From Ailanthus altissimus (Eukaryota > Streptophyta > Magnoliopsida > Sapindales > Simaroubaceae): a stretch of 64,000 nt of DNA. Shown piece after piece: positions 1 through 11,900 of the stretch. A program made the translations under genes and the position numbers. Each line of letters opens with the position of its first letter. Within the stretch, counting starts at the first letter, position 1. The notes beneath the pieces were generated by a model. The model was not told the DNA's origin. It ran no database searches and saw nothing but the letters and a program-made list of their open reading frames with translations. Where the stretch lies: assembly GCA_946807835.1 (NCBI GenBank), contig OX327706.1, forward strand, positions 23,487,001 through 23,551,000, in the 5' to 3' direction.

Positions 1-561
1 TTGCAAATGAATTCTTAAATACCTCCAAGGCTCAAAAGATACTGGTTTGTATTTCGAGCCTGGCAAAAAGCTTGATCTGGTGGCTTATACTGATTCAGAC
101 TGGGCATGTGATACTCTAGATAGGAAGTCTATTGGGGGATACTGTGTTTTCTTTGCTGGGAACTTGGTTTCTTGGAGTTCAAAGAAGCAGAAAACAGTTT
201 CAAGGTCAAGCACAAAGTCTAAGTATAGGGCTTTGGCACAAGTTACAGCTGAGATCTCTTGGATTAAGTCCCTGTTATCTGAATTTGGCTTTCAGCCCAC
301 TAAAATACCAATTATATGGTGTGACAACCACGGTACTGCTGCTTTGGCCATTAATCCAGTATTTCATAATCGAACAAAGCATATTGAGGTGAATATCTAT
401 TTTGTTCGAGACAAAATCCTGAATCAAGAGGCTGAAGTAAGATACATTCCAACGTCAACACAAATTGCAAACTTGTTCATAAAGGCACTTCTTGCATCTC
501 GTTTTCATTTCTTAGCTAACAAACTCAAGCTCATTTCTCGACCCTTGAGTTTAAAGGGGGA
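1..561 (+). pseudogene. Ty1/Copia retrotransposon polyprotein, RNase H end (5' cut by window edge)
   Basis: This is the C-terminal RNase H domain of a Copia-type Pol polyprotein, which degrades the RNA strand during reverse transcription. The frame reads ILKYLQGSKDTG from base 11, then YTDSDWACD, a CVFF-WSSKKQ segment, SRSSTKSKYRAL, IIWCDNHGTA and a C-terminal KHIEV...VRDKI region. It stays open to a stop just after base 589, running past the polypurine tract. It is not functional. An in-frame TGA at 8-10 sits where the family has Arg (K-R-I-L). The normally acidic S-T-E-A-E-Y motif reads S-T-K-S-K-Y, and the usual A-D-L-F-T-K reads A-N-L-F-I-K. These are all C-to-T or G-to-A type changes. 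The polypurine tract AAAGGGGGA follows at 553-561 and leads into the LTR. The family is certain; the rest of the element lies outside the window. Confidence 0.93.
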
Positions 562-877
562 TGAAAGGATGAGCAATGCAGTAAGTGGCTAACGTGGATG
601 TAGCTGATGTGGATTCTCAGTGGGCCCAGGATTAGAGTTATTTATTATTCAGTTTGTTACAAAACGTAACAAACTTTTTCACTGTCTCTGCAACCTGCAA
701 CTTACTCTGTAAACTAGAGAAAATCTGCATCGTTGATTGATCTTAGTCTATTAGATTATTCTAGAGAGCATGAATTGTTATACAACTTGTAAATATGATT
801 AGTTTTGCATTCAACAAAAGAAAGTGAAATACAGAAGAAACTTTTCACTCAAACTTTCTCTGTTTAAAGTTCCTGTC
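562..877 (+). repeat. 3' LTR (or part of it) of the Copia element
   Basis: The LTR starts with TGAAAGGATG directly after the polypurine tract, the standard Copia arrangement. The sequence that follows is non-coding and AT-rich. The 3' end is not certain: CA dinucleotides ending near 851 or 877 are both possible. No second LTR copy is in the window to fix the boundary. Confidence 0.6.
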
Positions 878-2210
878 ACTTTCTTGAGAAAATACTAATT
901 GTTTGATTTTTCTAAGTATGACTGAAATTTTTTCTTGATGTTGAAGATTAGTGAATGGAAAATTTTTGGTAAGAAACATGAATGAAGTTTTGCACTGTCA
1001 ATGATAATGACAATGGTTTTAGGTGATAGAAAGAGGAAGAACTACCAAAACAATGTATTTTGGCTAGATATGATTATGAATGATGATGATGATTAGGGAA
1101 AGAGAGAAAGATAGACAAGAGAGAAAATAAATTTATTTTATTTAGTACGATAATTTAATATAAATTATTTTATTTAATTAATTTTTATATTAAATAAATA
1201 GATGAATTATGTCGCTTGTTTAAAATTAAATTAAATATAAATTGTATATTAATACACACACAAAAATCAATTTTTCCATCAAAACAAACATAATCTTACC
1301 AATGGACTGAAATAATTTTAAATTTTCTGAAATTTGTGGGAATAAAATTAAGAATGAAGTTAAATTCTAGAGACCAAATGGTCCTTTTCCCTTACATTGA
1401 ATCCAAATTAGGCCAGAAGACAAAGGCTTCCCGGGGACACAGTATTTCCTCCCCCAATTGGTCAATTCTATGCAAGTATTGATCTTAAAGCACATCTTCA
1501 GCTTGGAAATCCCGTGACCCTTGCTTTAGGGTTCAATAAAAGTTACCGGTTTTGAAAGCACTTAAGGCTTATTATATGCATCACGGATTTTCTATGATAT
1601 TACCTCCATTAAACATTCATCTCGCAAAGTTGAAGAAAAAGGGTTGGTAAAACTAGTCAGATCAGATAACGATCTTAGTCTTTAAAGCCAGCTAATTAAT
1701 ATTATTGTTTAATTTCTTTAATTATCTTACTTTTCCCTACATAGATCCCCACACATTTGCTTATGCTTTAAGGGTTTTCCAACTGATGGCATGATGAGGT
1801 TTTTCAAACATGAACATATGCTCTTCCCACAATGGCAAGTGGGCAACTTCGTTATATTTGATATCTTACCTTTTCTTGAGGGAAAAAAATCATTTAATAA
1901 TCATCAACGATTCATATCATGTATATATATTTATTTGCAAATTTTACTCAAATTGTGCATATTACCCAGTGAAGTGATTATATAGGATTATGATGGACAG
2001 GATAATGGTTCAATTCTTTGTAATAGAAACGGATAATAAGCTGGGGCAGCCAGAGAAACCGAGGGGAACAGAAACAAAAACAAAAACGAAAACGAAAACG
2101 AAAACGAAAACATTTCTTTGCACACATGAAAGCATTTTTCTACATATTTGCGGATTCACATCCATTATGATTACATTTAATTGATTTAGTTACAAAGAAA
2201 TTGGAGGAAA
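878..2210. other. Intergenic region, no gene seen
   Basis: AT-rich DNA lies between the Copia remnant and CML41. It holds a short GAT run near 1080-1094 and a hexanucleotide repeat near 2071-2111. Open frames here are short and low-complexity. The last part must contain the 3' UTR of the minus-strand CML41 gene. Confidence 0.6.
2071..2111. repeat. Short (AAAACG)n-like tandem repeat
   Basis: An imperfect hexamer array starts as ACAAAA units and continues as four to five AAAACG units. It lies about 100 bp past the stop codon of CML41, so it may be transcribed in the 3' UTR. A translation giving alternating Thr-Lys is a by-product of the repeat. Confidence 0.85.
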
Positions 2211-2762
2211 TTACGCCATCATTTGGTAAAACTCATGATAGTCAAGGACTCCATTGCCATCGGTATCGTAGACTTCAATCATGGCAACGCACTCGTCATA
2301 AGATTTTCTATCTCCTAGGCGATTGAACATCTTTTGCAACCCTTTTGGAGTAATACACCCTTTCTTCTCCAACTCAAACATTTCAAATGCCTTTTTCAGA
2401 TCCTCGTCGCTCTGTTGTTTCATCAGTTTTAAAAAGTCTTCAAAACCTAATAAATTGTCCCCATCAGTGTCAAGTTCATCGATCGCTCCTTGAGCCTCTT
2501 CGTATGACATGTACTCTCCAATGGAACCGAAGTATGCCCTAAGCTCATAAGCCGAAATTTTCCCATCTTTATCACCATCAAAATAACGAAAAACTTCTTT
2601 CAGCTCATCTTCCTTCGTGATACCCTTTGGTGTAAATGGAGACATGGGGGAATTAGGAGAGCTTGATGTTGAGCTAGGCTTTGATTGACCTCGATGAAGG
2701 CTTAACCTAAGGCCCTTGTTAGAGAACCATTTGAATGGCTTAGAAATTTTATTAGCTGCCAT
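2211..2762 (-). CDS. CML41: Calmodulin-like EF-hand protein, CML41 type
   Basis: This is a 183-residue intronless Ca2+ sensor. The first ~50 residues are a basic, Ser/Pro-rich leader containing FKWFSNKGLRLSL. Four EF-hand positions follow. EF1 loop is residues 62-73 (D62, D64, D66, E73), EF2 is 98-109 (D98, D100, D102, last position Asp109) and EF4 is 166-177 (D166, D168, N170, E177). EF3 (about 130-141) has Glu/Lys in place of calcium ligands and probably does not bind Ca2+. The N-terminal FKWFS motif, the FGSIGEYMS segment and the GCITPKGLQKM segment match what I know of Arabidopsis CML41, which is linked to plasmodesmal closure in immune signalling. That role is inferred from the family. 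The ATG at 2762 is the first in frame, about 30 nt after the expected transcription start given a TATA box at 2821-2828. A close CML paralogue is the main alternative. Confidence 0.9.
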   Translation of the reverse strand: MAANKISKPFKWFSNKGLRLSLHRGQSKPSSTSSSPNSPMSPFTPKGITKEDELKEVFRYFDGDKDGKISAYELRAYFGSIGEYMSYEEAQGAIDELDTDGDNLLGFEDFLKLMKQQSDEDLKKAFEMFELEKKGCITPKGLQKMFNRLGDRKSYDECVAMIEVYDTDGNGVLDYHEFYQMMA

Positions 2763-2820
2763 ATCTTAGAGAAAAAACTATTGCTTCAAGGATGCCAATA
2801 GCAGCAACATGCAACCGTTT

Positions 2821-2828
2821 TTTTATAG
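2821..2828 (-). promoter_or_regulatory. TATA box of CML41
   Basis: On the minus strand CTATAAAA lies about 60 bp upstream of the CML41 start codon, giving a predicted 5' UTR near 30 nt. A W-box core (TTGACT) is at 2985-2990, about 220 bp upstream. W-boxes bind WRKY factors and would fit an immune-inducible gene, but a single core motif is weak evidence. Confidence 0.55.
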
Positions 2829-3810
2829 AGAAAAAGAAGCTGACAAGTGTAACATGGAAATAAAACTTTTACATAAAGAATCGCCCTGAAATTGCTAGGA
2901 AGAGAGAGGAGAGTGAAATATAACGTAAGAGCACTGGGTGGAAGGAAATTGCATGGCAATTTCCTAAAGGGGACCAAAAAGTGATTGACTACTGACTACT
3001 GTCCTTATCATATATTAGTTTGTCTCACACGCCCCATAAAAGGGTATAAAAATACCGTATCCATCGAGTTAGGAAAAGTTTTCCTCCATTCTTTAGGTTC
3101 ACTTTACTCTCAAGAGCAGTATTCTCCAAGGCTAAAAGTTGGATTACGAAGTTGACAAAGGCTTGTAAACAAATTGACTTAGATCTTCCTGCCTGACGGA
3201 TGTATCTAAGCTATTTAATGTATAGTTGTATTTGTAGATTTGGTTATTTATGGTCTTATTAATAGTTAACAGCGGTGGAAATGAAGCCTGCCAAACGCGT
3301 AATATACTGTTTGCAACTGGTTCTGATTCAATATATTATACACGCTTAGGTAAGATTTTCAAGTTTCTGTCTTGACTCATATGCATTCGTAAGTTTCACG
3401 CCGAGTCAGTGCTCATTTAATTTTCCAATACGTATCTTATATTTAGCTTCATCGTCAGCATGCAGACACCATAGTGTCATCACTTTTGGTGATGAGAAAA
3501 AGCTAAAAAGATGTAGAGAAAAAACCAGCTGACGTTACTTAACTATAGTTTTTGTCTGACTAAATCCTAATTACAAATGTACACCGGGACTCCAATCTTG
3601 TACATATTAATATTAATAATAAGAATATTATTATTATTACTATTATTATTAAAATATGATTATTTCTTAAGTATTTCAACCCTAATAACAATTCTTATTG
3701 TTTTCTTTCTAAATTTAAAAATCGAAGACAACATATATATGTATATTGAATATTATTATCACTCTATAAGAATTCATACGTAATTTTTATGATAAATGAT
3801 ATTTTTACTC
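2829..3810. other. CML41 upstream region, no gene seen
   Basis: This is the promoter side of CML41. A plus-strand TATAAAAATA occurs at 3046, but no coding sequence follows it. The region from 3580 is very AT-rich with ATT runs. Open frames here are low-complexity. Confidence 0.5.
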
Positions 3811-4713
3811 TAATATTATGGGTTAATAGACACTTTTATCCTAAAGTAATTTTAATTACTCAAATTTATCTTGATCCGTTCACTTTTGCATTAATTTTAA
3901 CAATTGAAGAGTAAAGAATAACCAAACTATATAAATAAATTACACTTTAGATACGTGGCACAATTTTATTCATTCTTTATTTTTTTGAATACATGACACA
4001 ATGTCATCTATTAATTTAATTTAAAAGATAAACTTTAATAAAAGGACACATGTCACAATTTAATTAGTTACTTTGAATTTGTGTTAGCATATAATTGATT
4101 TATATTTATATTAAATAATTTTTAAAAACTTTAAATTAAATAAAACTTTAAAAATAGAGTTCGTTGAAAAACGGCCGCCAGCCACTATTTTTTTATGACA
4201 CTCCGACTATAAAAGATAATTATATTTATATTATCTACACAATTGTGTAGTTATTTTTTATAAATAAAAAAAAGGTCAAAAAATGGGCAAAGCATCACTG
4301 CCCTCTCCACCCACTTTACCAGTTTTTTGACCTTTTTTTTTTAATTGAAAATGACTACATCATTGTGTAGATAAGAAAAAATTGAATTCAATGATGTAAT
4401 TTTTGAATTTTTTTACTACCCCAATGTCGTCAAAAAATAATAGTCAGTGATTGGCCGGTCGTCGTTTATTGGCGAGAGTGGTAAATTTTTTAATTAATAA
4501 TTAATCAATTATATAGTGACACGTGTTCAAATTATATAGTAACACGTATTAATTTTCACATTTTTTAAAATTTATTAATAATAAGGGTAAAATGATAAAT
4601 AACTATTAAAGATGATTTTTTCATCCAAATAAATAACAAAAAGTGGTCGATTATGACAAAATTGAGTATTTAAAATTACTTTAAAATAAAGTGTTTATTA
4701 GCCCATAACATTG
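3811..4713. mobile_element. Mutator-type MITE, 887 bp (3819-4705) with degenerate 8-bp target duplication
   Basis: The two ends are inverted copies: TGGGTTAATAGACACTTTTA on the left and, read in reverse complement, TGGGCTAATAAACACTTTAT on the right. Similarity runs at least 50 bp inwards. Flanking 8-mers TAATATTA (3811-3818) and TAACATTG (4706-4713) look like a target duplication with two differences. The inner part also folds back: GGCCGCCAGCCAC near 4173 faces GATTGGCCGGTCGTCG near 4450, and two ACACAATNGTGTAG motifs face each other. There is no transposase, so it is non-autonomous. Assignment to the Mutator superfamily rests on the GGG-start TIR and the 8-9 bp duplication. Confidence 0.75.
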
Positions 4714-6788
4714 GGATACATATAACCTTTGTTCTAATTTTTATTATTTTAATTTTTTTGGCCTCTTAAATTGAAGAATGTGTAAATAGATAATAAGTAT
4801 GTAACTTAGATTTTGCAAATGGTTGATTAACAAATGGGGAAGTGTGTGTCATCTAAATGAAATATTGAAAAACCTCAAGTGTGGTAAGTGATAATACCCT
4901 ATAATATTTATAAGAAAAAAATATATATGCACCTCTAACATTTAAAAAAAATATACAAACTCTAATGATTTTAAAAATTTCATCGATATATTACTAAACA
5001 ATAATTTTTGTAATAACAACTTAATGATAAAAATTTAGTATTACATCTACTTTCATATTAGTAGAGATCTCAAATTTAAATCTCATATATTTATTTATAC
5101 TTTAGTAGAAATTTTTAATTCAAATTTTTTTTTTATATAAGAAAAGACTGACAATTATTTAAATTACTTCTCTTTTATAAAAATAAGGGAAAAAAAGAGT
5201 TGTTCTCTAGAAAGAACTTCGACAAAATGAAAATTACTATATTCTAAGATCTTATCAACCACGAACAATCTTTTTTTTTTGGAAACACCTAAACCTAATC
5301 CACTTAGTAGTCGGTACCCTAATCCCACTTTGCAATTTGCATTAGCATTTAGCCACTCGTGTCACCCAAACTCCCCTGTTACTGCCAAAAGCAAAAGGAC
5401 AAGTAAAAGCCTCAAAACCATAAGCGCCGTCCCATCCAACGTCTTAAATCTTGATGCTAATTTCCTCGGCCTCTTTGCTGTGCGCCTCCAAATTAAGGAA
5501 AATCTTGTACGCTAGCTACTTCAATTATTTAAGTGCATTCTTCGCTCTATACTAACCTATTTTCTCAAACCCGTATACAGACGAAAATATTGAAGGGCCA
5601 AAGGAGGCTATGACCCCCCCAATTTAACGTAGTTTTTTAAATTTATATTATATATAATTTTTTAATATTAATTATCTATTTGTCTCCTAAATTTTTTTCA
5701 ACATTTTTATATTTAATAAGTTAAATTATTAATTTAAAAAAGTAATTCCTACTAACGTTAAAAAATTATTTTTTAATTAATTATTTAATATTTAAATAAT
5801 ATTTTATCTTTTTTTATTTTAATATCTTTCTCTAATAAAAAAATATTTTTTAATTTATAAAATAGTCACTTTTTTATATTTTTCTAACTTCATTCGTTTG
5901 TTTTAATAAAAAATAATTTTAAATTTATAAGTGTCTCATCTATACATTTTTTTTAATACAAAACATTTTTATACTGTTAACTCATTTTTTTCGTGAAATT
6001 TTTTTTCAGTTTAATTTATATAAATAGATTCATAATTATAGAACACTATATATTAATAATTTTTTCTTCTTTTTAATTTATGTCAAACTCTAGTTCAAAG
6101 GTCAAGAAAAAAATTCTCTACAAAATAAGTTAGAATTTTTTATATATTTTAATAATTTTATTTATATATTAGCTAATTTTTTAATATTTTACCATTATAA
6201 CTTTATATGTATTTATTTATGAATATTGTTCTTTTTACTTTTACTTTAAATTTATTAATTTTAAATATAAATTTATTTTTATCCATAATACAATATATAT
6301 TTGTTATTTTTATTATTATTATTATTATTATTAGTGGGAAAGTCATCTACAATTAATCAATTTAAAAAAAATATTGAAAATTTATAATTTGTATATCGTC
6401 ATTAATCTTTAATATTATGTTAAAATTCACTAATTTTTATGATTTAACCATTCAAAACTCAAATCTTAATTCCACCTGCATATACAGTCGTAACTCATTA
6501 ACCCATTTTGTTTTGTGAGAGTTTTCAATATATACCAAAATGAAGTAGAGCAGATGTGCTGCGTGAGAAATTGTTTTGGGTGTGAAATGTGGTTAGTGGG
6601 TTTAAATTTGTTGATTTTGCATCTAAAAGAATCTTGATTTATGGCCACAAGATCATGGTGCTGAATCTAGATTAGTCCGAATGGAGGAGCTGGGAAAGAC
6701 CCAAAAAATCTGAAGAAATTTTACTTGTTTTTCGTTTTATAATTCAATTTTATCTTGTAATTTGTACGAAAGTTTATCCGAATCTAGC
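4714..6788. other. AT-rich intergenic region
   Basis: Mostly very AT-rich with ATT trinucleotide runs near 6310-6335. The one richer stretch is an open frame at 5279-5515, listed separately. No recognised gene. Confidence 0.5.
5279..5515 (+). other. Unassigned open frame, possible gene fragment
   Basis: A 78-codon frame opens with TTG rather than ATG, right after a T-tract. It is Ser/Pro/Thr- and Lys-rich at first (PNPLSSRYPNPTLQFALAF) and then reads SNVLNLDANFLGLFAVRL. Its base composition is clearly less AT-rich than the flanks, and its start resembles a plastid transit peptide. I do not recognise a family. A decayed first exon or a captured gene piece is possible, and so is chance. No promoter or splice site was assigned. 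Confidence 0.2.

Positions 6789-6827
<39 letters not shown>
6789..6827. repeat. (AT)n microsatellite
   Basis: An uninterrupted TA/AT dinucleotide tract of about 38 bp. Confidence 0.95.
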
Positions 6828-6828
<1 letters not shown>

Positions 6829-6989
6829 CAGATTTTTATTACTATTAAAATTATTATGGTTTTATTATTAGGAATAAGGACAATTTTATTATACAAAATT
6901 AATTTAAAATATAAGTTTACCTTAATTAAATATAAAATATTTAATTTTATCTCAATTTATAAATTTTTATCGTCAATTTTAATAATAAA

Positions 6990-8430
6990 AGGGTAAAAAA
7001 AAAGTAATTTAATAATAAAAAAATTAAACTTTAAACATGTGACACAATCTTACATATTCATTATATTTGAACACGTAGCATAATTTCATATATTTATTTA
7101 ATTTAATACAAGTTAAATTTTTTTAATAAAATGACATGTGTCGTAATATAACTAGTTATAAATGACACACGTTATCATGTAATAAAATAATATTTTTAAC
7201 TAATAAAAACTAATATAAAAAAGTTTTGTCATTGTTGTCAGTAATCGGTAGTGGCCAGCCGTCGCTTATCACTAGACTTCGACGACAAAAATGATCAAAT
7301 TTTATAGTATTAAAGTTTATTTTTTCTAATCTACACAATAATAGAGTCATTTTCAATAAAAAAAATAACAAAATAATGAGCATTAAATATTAATTTATTA
7401 AATTTATAAAATAAAAATTATTAATTTATTAAAAAATAAAAATTATTAAAAAATATTAAATATCAATAAAAATACAAAATTAAATAATTCAAATTCAAAT
7501 AACTAGAGTGTTCATCCTTCTACCATAACATAAATATGTTATGGCTTTTATTATAGTATTTTAGTTTTTTAATAAAAAAAAATCATAACATAATTATTTT
7601 TTAATGAACATTAAATAATAATATATTTAAAAAAGTATTAAATATTAATAAAATTCTAAAGTATAAAAATAAAAATAATATAATTTTAGACACATGGCAC
7701 AATCTCACATATTTACTATTTTTGAACATGTGACACAATCTCATTCGTTCATTTGATTTAATATAATTTTAAAAATAATAATAAAATGACACGTGTCATA
7801 ATATGATAAGTTATAAATAACACGTGTCATCATGTAAGTGCTTTATACTATTTATAAATATTTTTTAAATAAATTAAATTAAATAATAATTAAAAACAGA
7901 ATTTGTTACTGTCGCTGGCAAGTCATCGCCCCATCTATCATTTTTGGCTGTCTTTTGTTATTTTTTTTATTGAAAATGACTCTATTATTGTGTAGATTAG
8001 AAAAAAATGAACTTTAATATTTATGTTATGGTAGAAGGATGAACACTCTAGTTATTTGAATTTGAATTTGAATTATTTAATTTTGTATTTTTATTGATAT
8101 TTAATATTTTTTATTTTTTTATAAATTAATATTTTATATTTTATAAATTTAATAAATTAATATTTAATGCTCATTAGAAAGAATAAATATGTTATAGTTG
8201 TTTAATATTTTTAAACAAAATTACTATAAAAGTAATGAAAATAATAAAATAATAAACTTGTTATATATTTCTTTCTTTCTCAAAAGTATTAAATATTAAT
8301 GTATTTAAAAAAATTAATGAATAAAATTTTAAAATATAAAATAAAAGAAAATTTAAAAATAAAATAAATAAAATATTCATTCTTCCATTGTAACATAAAT
8401 ATGTTATGGTTTTTATTTTTTTAGTATTAT
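6990..8430. mobile_element. Nested cluster of MITE-like repeats
   Basis: Two kinds of block are interleaved. Block A has ACATGTGACACAATCT-like and GACACGTGTCATAATAT-like motifs and occurs as direct copies at about 7015-7360 and 7680-8020; a third relative lies inside the MITE at 3819-4705. Block B (about 7375-7545) has the motif AGAGTGTTCATCCTTCTACC and recurs inverted at about 8020-8176. A partial direct copy of its inner end lies near 8378-8420. The stretch 7310-7360 also recurs inverted at 7955-8020. No target duplications or coding capacity were found, so boundaries are approximate. Confidence 0.65.
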
Positions 8431-8847
8431 TTTATTTAAAAAATTATATTAATAATTTATAAAAAAAAATAGTAAAAGAATGATATTAATAATGTAAAAG
8501 TAGATTAAAGACAATAAGAGTAAATTTAATAGAATCTTTGTAATAGAAAGAATTCTTTTAGGTAATATAAAATATTAAATGACAAGTGGGTAATGCTCAA
8601 AATTACAATAAGGAATTATATATAGTTTCCTTGACACTTTATTATCCTGCTATTATCGATAAGACGTGTGTCTTTCATGTTATATTATATATATTTCTAT
8701 TTTTTTTGCAAAGATTTGATGTTAAAAAAATTTAATATTAATATTATATCAGATATCTATTAATACAATACATTTTTTTTTTTATTTAAAGCATGCTAAA
8801 AAATATACTTTCACAATAAGAAAGGAAGACCCTCGCTATAAAAGGAT
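8431..8847. other. AT-rich spacer
   Basis: Low-complexity AT-rich sequence between the MITE cluster and the LINE tail. Nothing else seen. Confidence 0.5.
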
Positions 8848-10440
8848 TTTATTTTTTTTAATAATCAATCAAGAAAGATACTATATTGCTTAAATTAACA
8901 AAGTACAACAGCTATAAAAACACCTACAAAGCTCAAAATTCAATCTATCATTTTCTTACAAAGGTATCCACACATTGCCCTTTAAAAATTTCTATACATT
9001 TAGACCACACAACATTCTTAATGAAAAGAAAGTCAGTATTAGCATAAGAACTTTTTGTTGAAAAATTGCATGGTTTTGTTTCCGCCATATATAATACATA
9101 GTAGCACACAAGGCAATTTTTCGAACCTTATTAAGAGTAGATTTGTCTCTAATTTTTTTTGTAAAAATAAGAAATTTTCCTTCTCCAAGGCAGAGGGTAT
9201 TTGTTTACTTGACAAGTCAAAAGTACTCTTTTTCAAATCCTATCAGAAAAATTACATTAGAAGAACAAATGTTGAATTATTTCTCTATCACAACCATAAA
9301 GAAGGCAATTAGTTGATGAGGTAAGCTCCTATTTAGCTATTCTTACCCTTATAGATAACATGTTTTTTAAAGTCAGCCAAGTGAAAATTGTGTTTAAAAA
9401 TGTGTTGAAATACCAAATTAATTTATACTATTCAATTTTGTTACCTTCACCTTTAAAAGCCTTCCACGCATTAACAATGAAAAATTGATTATTGGAGTAG
9501 CTACTCCAAATAATTTTGTCTTCTTTATGAGCTGTTAGCGAGAAGTTATTATTGATGTAATCCCAAGTTTGAGTAGTGTGCTCATCCAATGGATCAGGCA
9601 TGATCCATTTACCTTTTCTCCAAAGACCTTTAACCTTAGCATTTCGAGGAATGTCAATTTCGCAAATGTTCACGTGGAGAAACTTTTCAATTATAGATTC
9701 CTCATTCATTCATAAATCACACTAAAAGGAAATGGCTCATCCTTTTTCTTACATGATAACTCGCTGCTCAAGAAATTTTCTCCATGACCAACTACAATTT
9801 ATCAATTTAGTGATTCCCCAAAAATTAAGCCTACAAAGTTTATTATCAATCACTCATCTAGGCCACAATGTGGATTTAATAGCAAGTAGTTCCCAAATAT
9901 ACTTGATAACTACTGCTTGGTTCCACATGTGGAAGGATTTAATACCTAAACCCCATTCCATCTTGTCTTTGCAAACATCTGACCAAGCAACTAAACCTCC
10001 TCAATAGTGAAAATTATGACAATGCCATAGGAACTTTCTACACAAGCCTTCCACCTCCTTAATAACTAATTTTGGGAGGATAAATATATAACATCAATAA
10101 AATCGCATTAATCAATTGTAATCGCCCTATATAACGTAAGAATTTCATTGTCCAGCTCGATAGTCTTTTGGTCATCTTGTTAATCAAATCTTGACCGTAT
10201 TCTTTTTTAAGACTTCTAAAAATTAGGAGAACACCTAAATATTTAACAGGCAATATACTATTTTAAAATTAGGTAAGCTGCAAAATAACCGTCTTGATAG
10301 GATTGGAAACATTATCAAAGAATATAGAGCTCTTATTCATATTAAGTTCCAAACAGATATTAAATAAAAATCATCCAAGATTTTCTTGAATTTGCCCGTT
10401 AACATCACCGTGAGAGAATATAAACAAATCGTCAACAAAT
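8848..10440 (-). mobile_element. 5'-truncated L1-type LINE remnant (reverse transcriptase, C-terminal domains)
   Basis: Read on the minus strand, the element begins inside the reverse transcriptase with FVDDLFIFSHGDVN, the catalytic F-x-D-D box, at about 10435-10395. LPVKYLGVLLIFRSL, then LINKMTKRLSSWTMKF and GRLQLINAI follow at about 10259-10090. Next is an RT tail resembling WNQAVVIKYIWELLAIKS near 9900. A segment with VKGLWRKGKWIMPDPLDE lies at 9709-9430, and the C-terminal segment with IWRKQNHAIF near 9110-9070. A T-rich run at 8849-8860 on the plus strand corresponds to the poly(A) tail. Many frameshifts and stops make it a pseudogene. The truncation point inside RT is typical of LINE integration. 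It is the same family as the element at 25905-27772. Confidence 0.88.
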
Positions 10441-11900
10441 ATTTATATAAAAAATTATTACATTTTTTTAACATTTGTCAAAATTTAAACCCCAACCTCA
10501 AAGTTAAGAAGGTACACAAACTAAGTGCTTATTGCTGAGATAAACCTGAAGTGCGAATTGATGCTATGATTAACACCGCGCAAAATGGATAAAAGTGCAT
10601 TTATATTCGGACGTATGAATGTTCCCCATATACGAAAACATATATACTTAAACTTATGTTGAATCTTTATTTTTACTTAATAGTTTTATTTGAGTTGTTT
10701 CTTAATGTTATTGAGCAAGTTGTCGTATTTTTGACGCTCACGTCTCATAAAATAGATGGTAAATTACAAGAAACAAAATCTTCTTACATGATAACTCGCT
10801 CATAGAGAGATAGAGGAGGAAGGCTACCAATTTTGAATGTTGGCATTAAATGTTGTATTAGCTTCGTAAAATAACAAATTATAAGAAAGAAATCTTGAAA
10901 ACTTCTAACGACTAAAGATTTTAAAAGTGAACCATCACATGAAACTAATAAAATAATTACTGCGGCTCAATAAAAGTTCCCATTGTCAAGTTTAACAATA
11001 TGATCCCAGATTTTTTGAGGCCGTGCATTCAACTGAATGAAAGAAGTAATCCATTACCGAAATTTAAACAGCCACGTGTATATTACAACCAGTCTCGTCA
11101 TTTTTCTACATCGAATTTGGCCAAGATATTGGGTTTGATTCACAATGATAATGCTGCTCAGGAGATATCCGGCCTGTACATGAAAAAGATATTCCTCTTC
11201 ATCATCACCATTTGAACAATAATATTGGTGTTCAATCTTTGAGTTCTAAATCATGGCAAATCTCCCTCACAAAATGATAATTATGGAGCTAGAATTGTCT
11301 TATTACGTGAATTATATATGAAGGGATATTGAGTGCATATTTCCGTAAATGTTAGAAAGTGTTTTAGTTGATTAACGCCACAGCTAAATCGCGTATGAGA
11401 AAAATGATTTGTAAAACATATATTTGCTAAAACCCTAAAAGCCCTACGTACCATCATGAAGAGAAAAAGATATACCAAAATATTTTATATAAAGACTTTT
11501 TTTAATTATTATTATTCTTTAGTATTGTGAAATTGCCATCTATTCATTTGCTAAACTTTCGACCTAATCAGCTCAATGTTACCTATCCAATTTTCATTTT
11601 AATAGAGGAGTTCATGTGAATTCATCCGTATTAGATTCTTTTCATTTGAATAGTTTTAATAAACTCGCCCACGGTTGAAAAGCAAGTGGACGATCTAACG
11701 ACTAAAAAAGAGACGCACCCATCCAAAAGTCAAGGAGATTTAAGGAAAAATCTCATATTTTTTTCACTAAATCTCCTCTTATAGAAGAAAATCCTTTCTC
11801 ACTCGGAATTCATTAACAATATCTTTTAAAAATTTAAATACACTTTGTTCATTGTTTGATTGAGAGAATTATTCAAAAAAAAATGACTATTTGCTCTTTA
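10441..11900. other. Intergenic region, no gene recognised
   Basis: AT-rich DNA with short open frames only. A 71-codon frame at 11000-11215 (starting MIPDFLRPCIQL) is somewhat less AT-biased, but I do not recognise it and it has no supporting context. Confidence 0.4.

Noticed and set aside
3046..3055. Plus-strand TATA box of an unseen gene
   Set aside because: TATAAAAATA is present but no coding sequence follows; common by chance in AT-rich DNA.
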